DNA of 6,080 nt, taken from contig NZ_CALETI010000049.1 of NCBI RefSeq assembly GCF_937920075.1, positions 1 to 6,080 on the forward strand, in the 5' to 3' direction. The notes under the pieces are model-generated. The model saw only the letters and a program-made list of their open reading frames with translations. It was not told the origin of the DNA and searched no databases. Positions within the stretch are counted from its first letter, which is position 1. Every line of letters begins with the position of its first letter. Source of the DNA: an uncultured Agitococcus sp. (GTDB lineage Bacteria; Pseudomonadota; Gammaproteobacteria; Pseudomonadales; Moraxellaceae). This document shows, piece by piece, positions 1 through 5,815 of this stretch. Both the position numbers and the translations under genes were made by a program.

Positions 1-20
1 AACGATAAAGTGCCTGCGCC
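1..20 (-). repeat. 20-bp exact direct repeat, copy B (at window edge)
   Basis: Identical to positions 295-314 and in the same reading frame of the autotransporter gene. It marks the start of the next passenger repeat, which continues beyond the window. Confidence 0.85.
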
Positions 21-542
21 ACTTTTGGTGAGACTACTATTGCCGTTTTTTTGATCTTTTTCTGTTATAGCAGAAGTAATTTGTGTAATATTTTGAGCAG
101 CGTTTTGGCCACCCATTTTAATGGTGGCATTACCATCTAAAGTAATATCTTGTGTAAGCGTTGTTGATGATTGCGTTTCTAAGGTTGAACCATCCGCTAA
201 ATTAACTGTTCCATCACCTAAACTTGCTGCACGAGCCACACTTAACGTCCCTGCTTGGACATCTGTGCCACCTTTATAGGTGTTATTGTTGGTTAACGAT
301 AAAGTGCCTGCGCCTTGTTTAATCAATTGAGTGCTATTTGTATCATTCTGTTCTTTTATAATACCTGTTACTTCTGTGGCAACTGAGATTACATTATCTG
401 AAGCTGTTAATACGACATTATTAACTTCCTGAGGGCTGGCCACAGCAGAAGCAGCAATATCGGCCGCCACAGCAACAGGTGTGGCAATGGCTAAAGTCAC
501 AGATAAAGCTAAAGGACGGACAGTAAATGGTGGACGACGCAT
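1..542 (-). CDS. Autotransporter-type secreted protein with PATR repeats, N-terminal part (runs off left edge)
   Basis: The gene starts at an ATG (542-540) with a strong ribosome binding site, AAGGAG at 556-551, 8 nt upstream. It stays open to the window edge for 180 codons. Residues 1-26 look like a signal peptide: basic start (MRRPP), a hydrophobic stretch at about 10-25, and a likely AVA/AD cleavage site after residue 26. Residues 75-110 match the passenger-associated transport repeat (autotransporter-associated beta strand repeat), with GAGTLSL (77-83), NTYKGGT (87-93) and AGTLSV (97-102). A second GAGTLSL begins at 175, exactly 98 residues later. Residues 112-145 are beta-strand-like and rich in T, N, G and D, as in beta-helical passengers. 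By family knowledge such proteins are type V secreted surface or released proteins with a C-terminal outer-membrane barrel. The barrel is not in the window, so the autotransporter call rests on signal peptide and repeats. Substrate or adhesive role cannot be told. Confidence 0.82.
   Translation of the reverse strand, partial: MRRPPFTVRPLALSVTLAIATPVAVAADIAASAVASPQEVNNVVLTASDNVISVATEVTGIIKEQNDTNSTQLIKQGAGTLSLTNNNTYKGGTDVQAGTLSVARAASLGDGTVNLADGSTLETQSSTTLTQDITLDGNATIKMGGQNAAQNITQITSAITEKDQKNGNSSLTKSGAGTLS
295..314 (-). repeat. 20-bp exact direct repeat, copy A (encodes GAGTLSL core)
   Basis: This 20-bp stretch is identical to positions 1-20, with a 294-bp period, which is exactly 98 codons and so in frame. 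It encodes the conserved GAGTLSL heart of the passenger repeat. The second copy is cut by the window edge and may extend further left. Flanking bases differ, so this looks like a recurring protein repeat core with conserved DNA rather than a recent long tandem duplication. Confidence 0.85.
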
Positions 543-612
543 CGTTATATCTCCTTGCACTTTTAAGCAGCTAGTTTTTATCTTGTTCTAGCAGTCAAAG
601 TTTGTAATTGTA

Positions 613-648
613 AATTTAGACGTGGAGCTTTGCTTCTACGGTCTAATT
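613..648. other. Imperfect hairpin in the maf-autotransporter spacer
   Basis: An imperfect inverted repeat. AATT (613-616) pairs with AATT (645-648), AGAC (618-621) with GTCT (641-644), GT (622-623) with AC (638-639), and GGA (624-626) with TCT (635-637, one G-T pair). GC (627-628) pairs with GC (632-633) around a TTT loop. Single-base bulges fall at 617, 634 and 640. It lies inside the predicted 5' leader of the autotransporter gene and downstream of maf. No clear T-run follows on the minus strand, so it is not a standard intrinsic terminator. It could be a leader structure, a weak terminator for the maf transcript, or chance. Confidence 0.4.
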
Positions 649-675
649 AATGGTTAAAGTTAAAAAATTGGGTCG

Positions 676-684
676 ATAATAGCA
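676..684 (-). promoter_or_regulatory. Predicted extended -10 promoter for the autotransporter gene
   Basis: On the minus strand TGC (684-682) is directly followed by TATTAT (681-676), a TGn extended -10 with a 5/6 match to TATAAT. The region 17 bp upstream has no good -35 box, which is usual for extended -10 promoters. Transcription would begin near 669 and give a leader of about 125 nt before the ATG at 542. The surrounding spacer (543-798) is clearly AT-rich compared with the genes. I saw no convincing terminator after maf, so read-through from maf is also possible. Confidence 0.35.
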
Positions 685-798
685 TATAATTTTGCTACTG
701 CATTAGGTAATTTATTGTTTGCTAAGTGTGAAGTCTAACACCAAAAAAACTTCACTGGTTTGAATCAATTAACGTTTATTTTATCTCTTTATACAAAA

Positions 799-1365
799 TT
801 AGATCTGATAGCCAAACTCGCGTAATACAATTGCCGTTTCCGTTAGGGGCAAACCCACAACATTACTATAACTGCCGTTTATTTTTTCAACAAACAAACA
901 GCCTTTACCTTGAATACCATATCCGCCTGCTTTATCTTTTGGCTCACCCGTTTGCCAATATGCTAACATTTCTTGATGACTCAATACTCTGAAATAGACT
1001 TCTGTCACAACGACCATTGTTCTAGTTTTCTGTCGATTAGCAACCGTAAATCCCGTTAATACCTGATGAATTTTTCCACTGAGTTGTTGCCAAATATGTA
1101 AAGCTTGCTGCTCCGTTTCTGGTTTCCCAATAATTTGCTGGTCAAATACCACGGTTGTATCCGCTGCAATCACTAAATCATCGTTATTTTCACATTGCTC
1201 TAAACCTGCTTGTGCTTTGGCAGCAGAAAGACGAGCCACATAACTTTGGGGAGATTCATCATCAAGAGGTGTTTCATCAATATCAATTCTTAGAATGCCA
1301 AATTGTAAGCCAATTTGTTGCAGTAACTCTTTACGTCGTGGGGATGTGGATGCTAAATAAAGCAT
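799..1365 (-). CDS. maf: Maf/YhdE-type nucleoside triphosphate pyrophosphatase
   Basis: A 188-residue protein of the Maf family, which hydrolyses dTTP, UTP and modified pyrimidine nucleotides to monophosphates in the cytoplasm and is linked to control of division and to nucleotide-pool cleaning. The sequence shows LASTSPRR at 4-11 (the S-x-R-R phosphate-binding motif), AADT at 67-70 with the expected catalytic Asp69, KP at 81-82, LSGKIHQVLTG at 95-105, DKAGGYGIQG at 144-153 and KINGSYSNVVGLPL at 161-174. These match the dTTP/UTP-type (YhdE) subgroup. I chose ATG 1365-1363 because family members begin just before this first motif and AAGAGT (1377-1372) lies 6 nt upstream. An in-frame TTG at 1419 would add 18 residues unlike the family. 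It starts 10 nt after the mreD stop and is probably the last gene of the mre operon. Confidence 0.95.
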   Translation of the reverse strand: MLYLASTSPRRKELLQQIGLQFGILRIDIDETPLDDESPQSYVARLSAAKAQAGLEQCENNDDLVIAADTTVVFDQQIIGKPETEQQALHIWQQLSGKIHQVLTGFTVANRQKTRTMVVVTEVYFRVLSHQEMLAYWQTGEPKDKAGGYGIQGKGCLFVEKINGSYSNVVGLPLTETAIVLREFGYQI

Positions 1366-1375
1366 ATAATGACTC

Positions 1376-1852
1376 TTAAAATTGTCTGTGCCAATGCACC
1401 AAACTACGATTAATAACAAACCAAGCCACTAAACTTGACATCAAGATTTGTATATACACCACTAATGGACTAAACATGAGTGGCGAAAACAACAATAAAA
1501 ACAGATGATTTAATGTAGCTACTACTAACAAGAAACTAATGAATAATAATTGTTCTATCATCGTCCATAATGGAAAGTTTTGTCCCCAAAGCCTTGTTAA
1601 ATAGACAACCATGGCATAGGGAATGGCGTGCATCGCTAATGTGCTACCTGTGATTGCATCAACCACTAAACCTAATATAAAAGCTCTCCCGACACTAAAC
1701 AGTTGTGGCTGATGAATTCCCCAAAAAATAGCCATTAACAACAACCATTCCGGCCACCATTGTCGAATATGCAACGGCAAGGGGAACAACGATAACAACA
1801 AGCCCATAAGAAAACTTACCATCATGACTCGTTGTACTGTCCAACGACTCAT
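1376..1852 (-). CDS. mreD: Rod shape-determining membrane protein MreD
   Basis: A 158-residue, strongly hydrophobic inner-membrane protein of usual family length. Membrane segments can be placed at about residues 8-25, 33-48, 54-74, 76-90, 99-121 and 127-147. The family signature is visible: WPEWLLLMAIFW at 33-44, followed by the loop-helix FILGLVVDAITGS at 58-70 and HAIPYAMVVYL at 75-85, with the conserved Asp65. MreD joins MreC and MreB in the elongasome that positions peptidoglycan synthesis along the cell side. Its ATG (1852-1850) overlaps the TGA of mreC (1851-1849) as ATGA, which suggests translational coupling and matched amounts of MreC and MreD. Confidence 0.93.
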   Translation of the reverse strand: MSRWTVQRVMMVSFLMGLLLSLFPLPLHIRQWWPEWLLLMAIFWGIHQPQLFSVGRAFILGLVVDAITGSTLAMHAIPYAMVVYLTRLWGQNFPLWTMIEQLLFISFLLVVATLNHLFLLLFSPLMFSPLVVYIQILMSSLVAWFVINRSLVHWHRQF

Positions 1853-2757
1853 GGCACATCACTCGTATTTTTCGGCAATAAAGCTTCTATTTTTGGGGCA
1901 TCATCAATCATTGGTGCTTGTTTAAACAATACAATCACTTGTTTACTGTGATTAATATCCGCAAGTGCTTGTGCGGTAACATTGGCAAAGTGAGTGCCAC
2001 CAATTTTTTGTACATCTATCACCACAGCAACAGGATAACCAGCAGGATAATACTGCCCCATGCCTGAGCTTTCTAAAATGTCTCCTTGTTTAATATCCAT
2101 CGAGTCTGGTGCATATTCTAAACGCAAACGACTATGATCTCCTGTACCTTTTAAAATCGCGTGTTCCTGAGTACGTTTTACTCGAACAGGAATTGCATGG
2201 CGACTATCGGTTAACAACATCACTTTCGCTAAACGACTACTGGACTCAATCACACGTCCCATAATGCCTTTTGCATCTAAAACGGGATAACCAACCTGTA
2301 AACCTTCTCTTAAACCTTTATTGAGCATCAATACTTGTTGCTCTAACTGCACAACGGAAGACACAACCTCCGCATTAACCAAATTTTCATCTAAGCGCGA
2401 CTGCATATTAACTAAAGCGCGCAGACGGTCATTTTCTGCTTTTAGCTCGGCAAGCTGTTGTAACTCAACCGATTGCTGGACAATCACTCGTGATAATAAT
2501 TTATTTTCTTGGCGTAAATGTTGAGGGGTACGTAGGGTTTGATCTATCGCATCAATGACACGTTGCGGATAACTTAATAAACGAATAAAAGGCTCAACCA
2601 ATTGCTGCCCATAATGATGGACTGGCTCGACAACGGTGGGATAACGGGTATTTAACCAAAATACACTACCACCAATCACGCCTATAATTAATAGTCGATA
2701 ACCATGCGTAGGAAATTGATTAAATCGGCGTTTTTGTCGATCAAAAGGATTAGCCAT
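1849..2757 (-). CDS. mreC: Rod shape-determining protein MreC
   Basis: A 302-residue bitopic inner-membrane protein whose periplasmic part scaffolds the elongasome and, in the family, activates PBP2/RodA. A short basic cytoplasmic tail (about 1-20, FDRQKRRF) precedes a single membrane helix at about 21-36. A coiled coil follows at about 78-118, rich in Q, E and L (LRQENKLL, ELKAENDRLRAL). The beta domain then holds VGYPVLDAKGIMGRVIESS (155-173), LLTDSRHAIPV (181-191) and GDILESSGMGQYYPAGYPVAV (225-245), all close to family consensus. It is shorter than the 367-residue E. coli protein because it ends soon after the beta domain. It begins 9 nt after the mreB stop, with a weak AGGCG-like site, so it depends on mreB transcription. 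Confidence 0.95.
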   Translation of the reverse strand: MANPFDRQKRRFNQFPTHGYRLLIIGVIGGSVFWLNTRYPTVVEPVHHYGQQLVEPFIRLLSYPQRVIDAIDQTLRTPQHLRQENKLLSRVIVQQSVELQQLAELKAENDRLRALVNMQSRLDENLVNAEVVSSVVQLEQQVLMLNKGLREGLQVGYPVLDAKGIMGRVIESSSRLAKVMLLTDSRHAIPVRVKRTQEHAILKGTGDHSRLRLEYAPDSMDIKQGDILESSGMGQYYPAGYPVAVVIDVQKIGGTHFANVTAQALADINHSKQVIVLFKQAPMIDDAPKIEALLPKNTSDVP

Positions 2758-2766
2758 ATCGCCTGT

Positions 2767-3813
2767 TTAGGAATAAACAAATAAACTGTCGTAAGCAGGA
2801 TTATCTAAAAAGGCTAAAGCCTGCCCCATACCACGAATGACACAACTTTCGGGTTCTTCTGCCAAAATCATTGGCAAACCTACTTCTTGACTAAATAATT
2901 TATCAATTTGTGCTAATTTAGCCACACCACCTGTTAGCACAATACCACGCTCAGCAATATCACCCGATAATTCGGCAGGCATATCTTCTAAAGCATTTTT
3001 AATGGCGTTAATAATATTGCGCAACGGCTCTTGTAACACTTCAGCAATTTCTGCGGCACTGACTTTTATTGCCGTTGGCACACCTGCCGACAAATGACGC
3101 CCTCTCACTTCCATCGTATTTTGTTGCTGTTCGGGATTAACTAAAGCCATCCCTATTTCTTGCTTAATATGTTCGGCTGTCGCTTCGCCAATCAAACAAC
3201 CATATTTACGACGAATATAGGTAGTAATACGTTCATTCATCATATCACCACCCACACGCAAAGAGTCGGTATAAACCGAACCTAATAAGGAGATCACGGC
3301 AATTTCGGTCGTTCCTGCGCCAATATTGACCACCATCGAACCACAGGCTTGGTCGATGGGTAATCCTGCACCAATAGCAGCAGCCATCGCTTGATGAATT
3401 AAACGGATGTCATTAGCACCAGCACCGTCTACGGCTTCACGCACAGCACGATGCTCTAATAAAGTGGCTTTGGCAGGTACACTAACCAAAACACGCATAT
3501 TCTTTTTAACTTGAGTTTTGACGTTTGCTTGGCGTAAAAAATATTGCAATAACACTTCGGTCATTTCGAGGTCAGCAATTACCCCATCCTTAAGTGGTCG
3601 AATTGCATTTAAACCAATGGGTGTACGCCCCAACATATCCTTAGCATCATTACCCACTGCCGCGACACTACGACCATGCTCACCATGACGAATAGCCACT
3701 ACAGTAGGCTGCTGTAACACAACACCACGTTTGGGGACAAAAATAGCTGTATTGGCTGTTCCTAAATCAATGGCGACATCCACCGAAAACAGATTTAACA
3801 AACGCTTTAGCAT
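2767..3813 (-). CDS. mreB: Rod shape-determining actin homologue MreB, with altered ATPase motifs
   Basis: A 348-residue actin-like protein, nearly the same length as E. coli MreB (347). I chose ATG 3813-3811: it gives MLKRLLNLF, the short amphipathic membrane-binding start of the family, followed by the phosphate-1 motif DLGTANT (16-22). An in-frame TTG at 3873 would add 20 unrelated residues. Conserved stretches include AAVGNDAKDMLGRTP (51-65), IRPLKDGVIAD (71-81), MAAAIGAGLPI (143-153), IGEATAEHIKQEIG (208-221) and DIAERGIVLTGG (285-296). Several key sites differ from the family: LIEEP is LIHQA (138-142), VVDIGGGTT is VVNIGAGTT (161-169), the FDE after GGD is MNE (192-194), LTGGGA is LTGGVA (293-298) and RGGGK is RGMGQ (327-331). 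By family knowledge the second Glu of EEP and the Asp of DIGGG act in ATP hydrolysis and metal coordination. First gene of mreBCD-maf, divergent from gatC. The identity is firm; reduced ATPase activity is inferred. Confidence 0.95.
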   Translation of the reverse strand: MLKRLLNLFSVDVAIDLGTANTAIFVPKRGVVLQQPTVVAIRHGEHGRSVAAVGNDAKDMLGRTPIGLNAIRPLKDGVIADLEMTEVLLQYFLRQANVKTQVKKNMRVLVSVPAKATLLEHRAVREAVDGAGANDIRLIHQAMAAAIGAGLPIDQACGSMVVNIGAGTTEIAVISLLGSVYTDSLRVGGDMMNERITTYIRRKYGCLIGEATAEHIKQEIGMALVNPEQQQNTMEVRGRHLSAGVPTAIKVSAAEIAEVLQEPLRNIINAIKNALEDMPAELSGDIAERGIVLTGGVAKLAQIDKLFSQEVGLPMILAEEPESCVIRGMGQALAFLDNPAYDSLFVYS

Positions 3814-3844
3814 AAAATATTCCAAATACCCTTTTAGCCTATAA

Positions 3845-3873
3845 ACTGTAACGGAATGTGCTATTTTGAACAA
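3845..3873 (-). promoter_or_regulatory. Predicted promoter for mreBCD-maf
   Basis: On the minus strand TTGTTC (3873-3868) could be a -35 box, and TACAGT (3850-3845) a weak -10 with 17 bp between them. Transcription would begin near 3838, about 25 nt before the mreB ATG at 3813. The ribosome binding site is weak, with only GGA at 3823-3821. The -35 lies in one arm of the inverted repeat shared with the gatC promoter. This is a pattern match only; both hexamers match consensus at four of six positions. Confidence 0.3.
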
Positions 3874-3901
3874 GCTAACTACGTTAAAATAAAAGCTTGT
3901 T
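3869..3901. repeat. 8-bp inverted repeat between divergent mreB and gatC promoters
   Basis: AACAAGCT at 3869-3876 is the exact inverse of AGCTTGTT at 3894-3901, with a 17-bp AT-rich gap. Each arm covers most of a proposed -35 box, one facing left (mreB) and one facing right (gatC). The symmetry could reflect a shared operator bound by a dimeric regulator, or simply two similar back-to-back -35 regions. Confidence 0.5.
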
Positions 3902-3926
3902 TTGTATTTTCATAGTCTGTGATAAT
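3897..3926 (+). promoter_or_regulatory. Predicted promoter for gatCAB
   Basis: TTGTTT (3897-3902) fits a -35 box. GATAAT (3921-3926) fits a -10 with a 5/6 match and is preceded by TG at 3918-3919, giving an extended -10 with an 18-bp spacer. Transcription would begin near 3933, leaving a leader of about 37 nt before the gatC ATG. It is the best promoter match in the window. Confidence 0.5.
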
Positions 3927-3969
3927 TTGCAGACCTTTAAAGCTTTATTTATTGACGATAGAAAAAATC

Positions 3970-4257
3970 ATGGCTGTAACTCTTAACGATATTAACAAAA
4001 TTGCTCACTTAGCGCGTTTAGGCTTAAGTGATGAGGAAAAATCGCGCTATACCGATAGCTTAAATAATATTTTAGGCTTAATTGACGACCTACAAGCAGT
4101 AAATACGCAAGGCATTGAGCCTTTGGCACATGCCGTTGATGTGACACAACCTTTACGCCCAGATGTTGTCACCGAAACCAATCAACGTGATGCTTATCAA
4201 AAAATTGCACCTGCGGTACAAGAAGGTTTGTATTTAGTACCTAAGGTCATTGAATAA
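3970..4257 (+). CDS. gatC: Asp-tRNA(Asn)/Glu-tRNA(Gln) amidotransferase subunit C
   Basis: A 95-residue protein of normal GatC length. GatC has no catalytic site; it wraps around GatA and GatB and stabilises the cytoplasmic complex. Family features are MAVTLNDINKIAHLARLGLS at 1-20, a second helical stretch at about 22-43 (EEKSRYTDSLNNILGLIDDL), PLAHAVDVTQPLRPDVV at 51-67 with the conserved L-R-x-D, and the C-terminal YLVPKVIE (88-95). I chose ATG 3970 because the homologous protein begins here; an in-frame GTG at 3919 would add 17 residues and would lie inside the predicted -10 box. The ribosome binding site is poor (only GATAGA-like). It is the first gene of gatCAB. Confidence 0.95.
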   Translation: MAVTLNDINKIAHLARLGLSDEEKSRYTDSLNNILGLIDDLQAVNTQGIEPLAHAVDVTQPLRPDVVTETNQRDAYQKIAPAVQEGLYLVPKVIE

Positions 4258-4280
4258 ACAACATAGTTTTATCAGGAATT

Positions 4281-4313
4281 AGCTCCCTCACCGTCTTAAC
4301 AAGACAGGGAACT
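4281..4313 (+). other. Stem-loop in the gatC-gatA spacer
   Basis: The 88-nt gap between gatC and gatA can fold. GTCTT (4293-4297) pairs with AAGAC (4301-4305) around an AAC loop, TCCCT (4284-4288) pairs with AGGGA (4306-4310), and AG (4281-4282) pairs with CT (4312-4313). A 4-nt bulge (CACC, 4289-4292) and one C-A mismatch interrupt the stem. There is no strong T-run after it (CATATTTT follows at 4315-4322), so full termination is unlikely. A role in partial attenuation or mRNA stability is possible. Confidence 0.4.
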
Positions 4314-4345
4314 TCATATTTTGGCAACCCCAATTAAGGTTTACC

Positions 4346-5803
4346 ATGTTACATACCTATACCTTAGCCGCTCTGCGTGACGGCTTAGCCCGTGGCGATT
4401 TTTCTAGCCGTGAGCTAACGCAACATTTTTTACAACGTATTGCCCAATACGATAGCTCACTCAATAGCTTTATTACTGTTTGTGCCGACCAAGCCCTACG
4501 TCAAGCCGATGCTGCCGATGCCGCTCGTACTCAAGGCACAGCTCATGCTTTAGCAGGCATTCCGATTGCACAAAAAGACATTTTTTGTACCCAAGGCGTA
4601 AAAACCACTTGTGCTTCAAAAATGCTCGATAACTTTATTAGCCCCTATAATGCCACGGTGATTAGCAAAAGTGAGGCGGCTGGCTTAGTGATGTTGGGTA
4701 AAACCAATATGGATGAATTTGCAATGGGCTCTTCTAACGAAACCAGTTATTACGGTGGCGTTAAAAATCCTTGGGATTTAAGCAAAGTTCCGGGTGGTTC
4801 ATCGGGTGGCTCTGCCGCAGCCGTTGCCGCACGTTTAGCCCCTGCAGCCACAGGCACAGATACAGGCGGTTCTATTCGTCAACCTGCGGCATTGTGTAAC
4901 TTAACAGGTCTAAAACCGACTTATGGCCGTATTTCCCGTTGGGGCATGATTGCCTTCGCCTCTAGCTTAGACCAAGCTGGCCCAATGACCCAAACCGCAG
5001 AAGATGCCGCTTTATTAATGAATGTGATGTCTGGCCATGATGCTAAAGACTCAACCAGCATTAACACCCCTGTACCAGACTATACCGCAAACTTAAATAA
5101 CGACTTAAAAGGTTTACGCATTGGACTTCCCAAACAGTATTTTGGTGAAGGTTTAGATGGCCAAGTAGAACAAGTGGTCAGAGATGCCTTAAAAGAGTTA
5201 GAAAAACTTGGGGCAATTTTGGTGGATATTGATTTACCAAACACAGGTTTATCTGTACCTGCTTATTATGTGATTGCACCTGCCGAAGCCTCTAGCAACT
5301 TATCGCGTTTTGATGGTGTACGTTTTGGTTATCGTTGTGAAAATCCTGTCGATTTAACCGATTTATACAAACGTTCTCGTGGTGAAGGTTTTGGTAGTGA
5401 AGTCAAACGCCGTATTATGATTGGGACTTATGCGTTATCGGCTGGCTACTATGATGCTTATTATTTACAAGCCCAAAAAGTTCGTCGTTTAATTCAACAA
5501 GACTTTGCTAATGCTTTTGCTCAATGTGATGTGATTGCTGGCCCAACCTCACCGTCTGTTGCTTTTGGTTTTGGTGAAAAGAATGCCAACCCGATTGCTA
5601 TGTATTTATCCGACATTTACACCATCGCCACCAACTTAGCTGGCTTACCTGCGATGAGCATTCCTGCAGGCTTTAGCCAAAAATTACCCGTTGGTTTGCA
5701 ATTAATTGGTAATTACTGGCAAGAATCACGTTTATTAAATGTTGCCCATCGTTATCAACAAGTGACCACATGGCATAAAGAATTGCCTGAACAATTTGCT
5801 TAA
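4346..5803 (+). CDS. gatA: Asp-tRNA(Asn)/Glu-tRNA(Gln) amidotransferase subunit A (amidase signature glutaminase)
   Basis: A 485-residue protein of full family length. GatA releases ammonia from glutamine (or asparagine) and passes it through a channel to GatB, which amidates the mischarged tRNA. The amidase-signature Ser-cisSer-Lys triad is complete: Lys77 in AGIPIAQKDIF (70-80), Ser152 in PGGSSGGSAAAVAA (149-162) and Ser176 in TDTGGSIRQPA (171-181). The spacing (75 and 24 residues) is that of known GatA enzymes. Other family stretches are GKTNMDEFAMGSSNE (118-132), GLKPTYGRISRWGMIAFASSLDQ (about 188-210) and the C-terminal LPVGLQLIG. The start ATG 4346 has AAGG (4336-4339) 6 nt upstream, and its N-terminus (TLAALRDGLARGDFSSREL) is family-like. 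It is followed by gatB after 12 nt. Confidence 0.98.
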   Translation: MLHTYTLAALRDGLARGDFSSRELTQHFLQRIAQYDSSLNSFITVCADQALRQADAADAARTQGTAHALAGIPIAQKDIFCTQGVKTTCASKMLDNFISPYNATVISKSEAAGLVMLGKTNMDEFAMGSSNETSYYGGVKNPWDLSKVPGGSSGGSAAAVAARLAPAATGTDTGGSIRQPAALCNLTGLKPTYGRISRWGMIAFASSLDQAGPMTQTAEDAALLMNVMSGHDAKDSTSINTPVPDYTANLNNDLKGLRIGLPKQYFGEGLDGQVEQVVRDALKELEKLGAILVDIDLPNTGLSVPAYYVIAPAEASSNLSRFDGVRFGYRCENPVDLTDLYKRSRGEGFGSEVKRRIMIGTYALSAGYYDAYYLQAQKVRRLIQQDFANAFAQCDVIAGPTSPSVAFGFGEKNANPIAMYLSDIYTIATNLAGLPAMSIPAGFSQKLPVGLQLIGNYWQESRLLNVAHRYQQVTTWHKELPEQFA

Positions 5804-5808
5804 GAGGA
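5804..5808 (+). promoter_or_regulatory. Ribosome binding site of gatB
   Basis: GAGGA directly follows the gatA stop codon (5801-5803) and lies 7 nt before the ATG at 5816. This is a better site than those of gatC and mreB and fixes the gatB start. Confidence 0.7.
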
Positions 5809-5815
5809 ACATCCT

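Noticed and set aside
571..592. GCTAG / CTAGC short inverted repeat before the autotransporter start
   Set aside because: The stem is only 5 bp with a loop of about 13 nt, too weak to support a structure or operator.
728..755. Inverted repeat GTGAAGT / ACTTCAC as a terminator for maf
   Set aside because: The 7-bp stem has a 14-nt loop and no T-run after the stem on the minus strand; the T-run lies inside the loop, so it does not fit an intrinsic terminator.
1361..1370. AGCATATAAT repeated at 681-690 and 1361-1370
   Set aside because: A 10-bp AT-rich match is expected by chance, and the second copy simply covers the maf start codon.
1155..1379. Open frame of 74 codons on the plus strand
   Set aside because: It lies wholly antisense to the well-conserved maf gene, and its protein shows no family motif.
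2321..2524. Open frame of 67 codons on the plus strand
   Set aside because: It is antisense to the coiled-coil part of mreC; its Ser/Cys-rich composition is what reverse reading of that region yields.
3814..3873. Longer MreB start at an in-frame TTG (3873)
   Set aside because: The extra 20 residues do not resemble MreB, and they would separate the membrane-binding N-terminus from the protein end and overlap the likely promoter.
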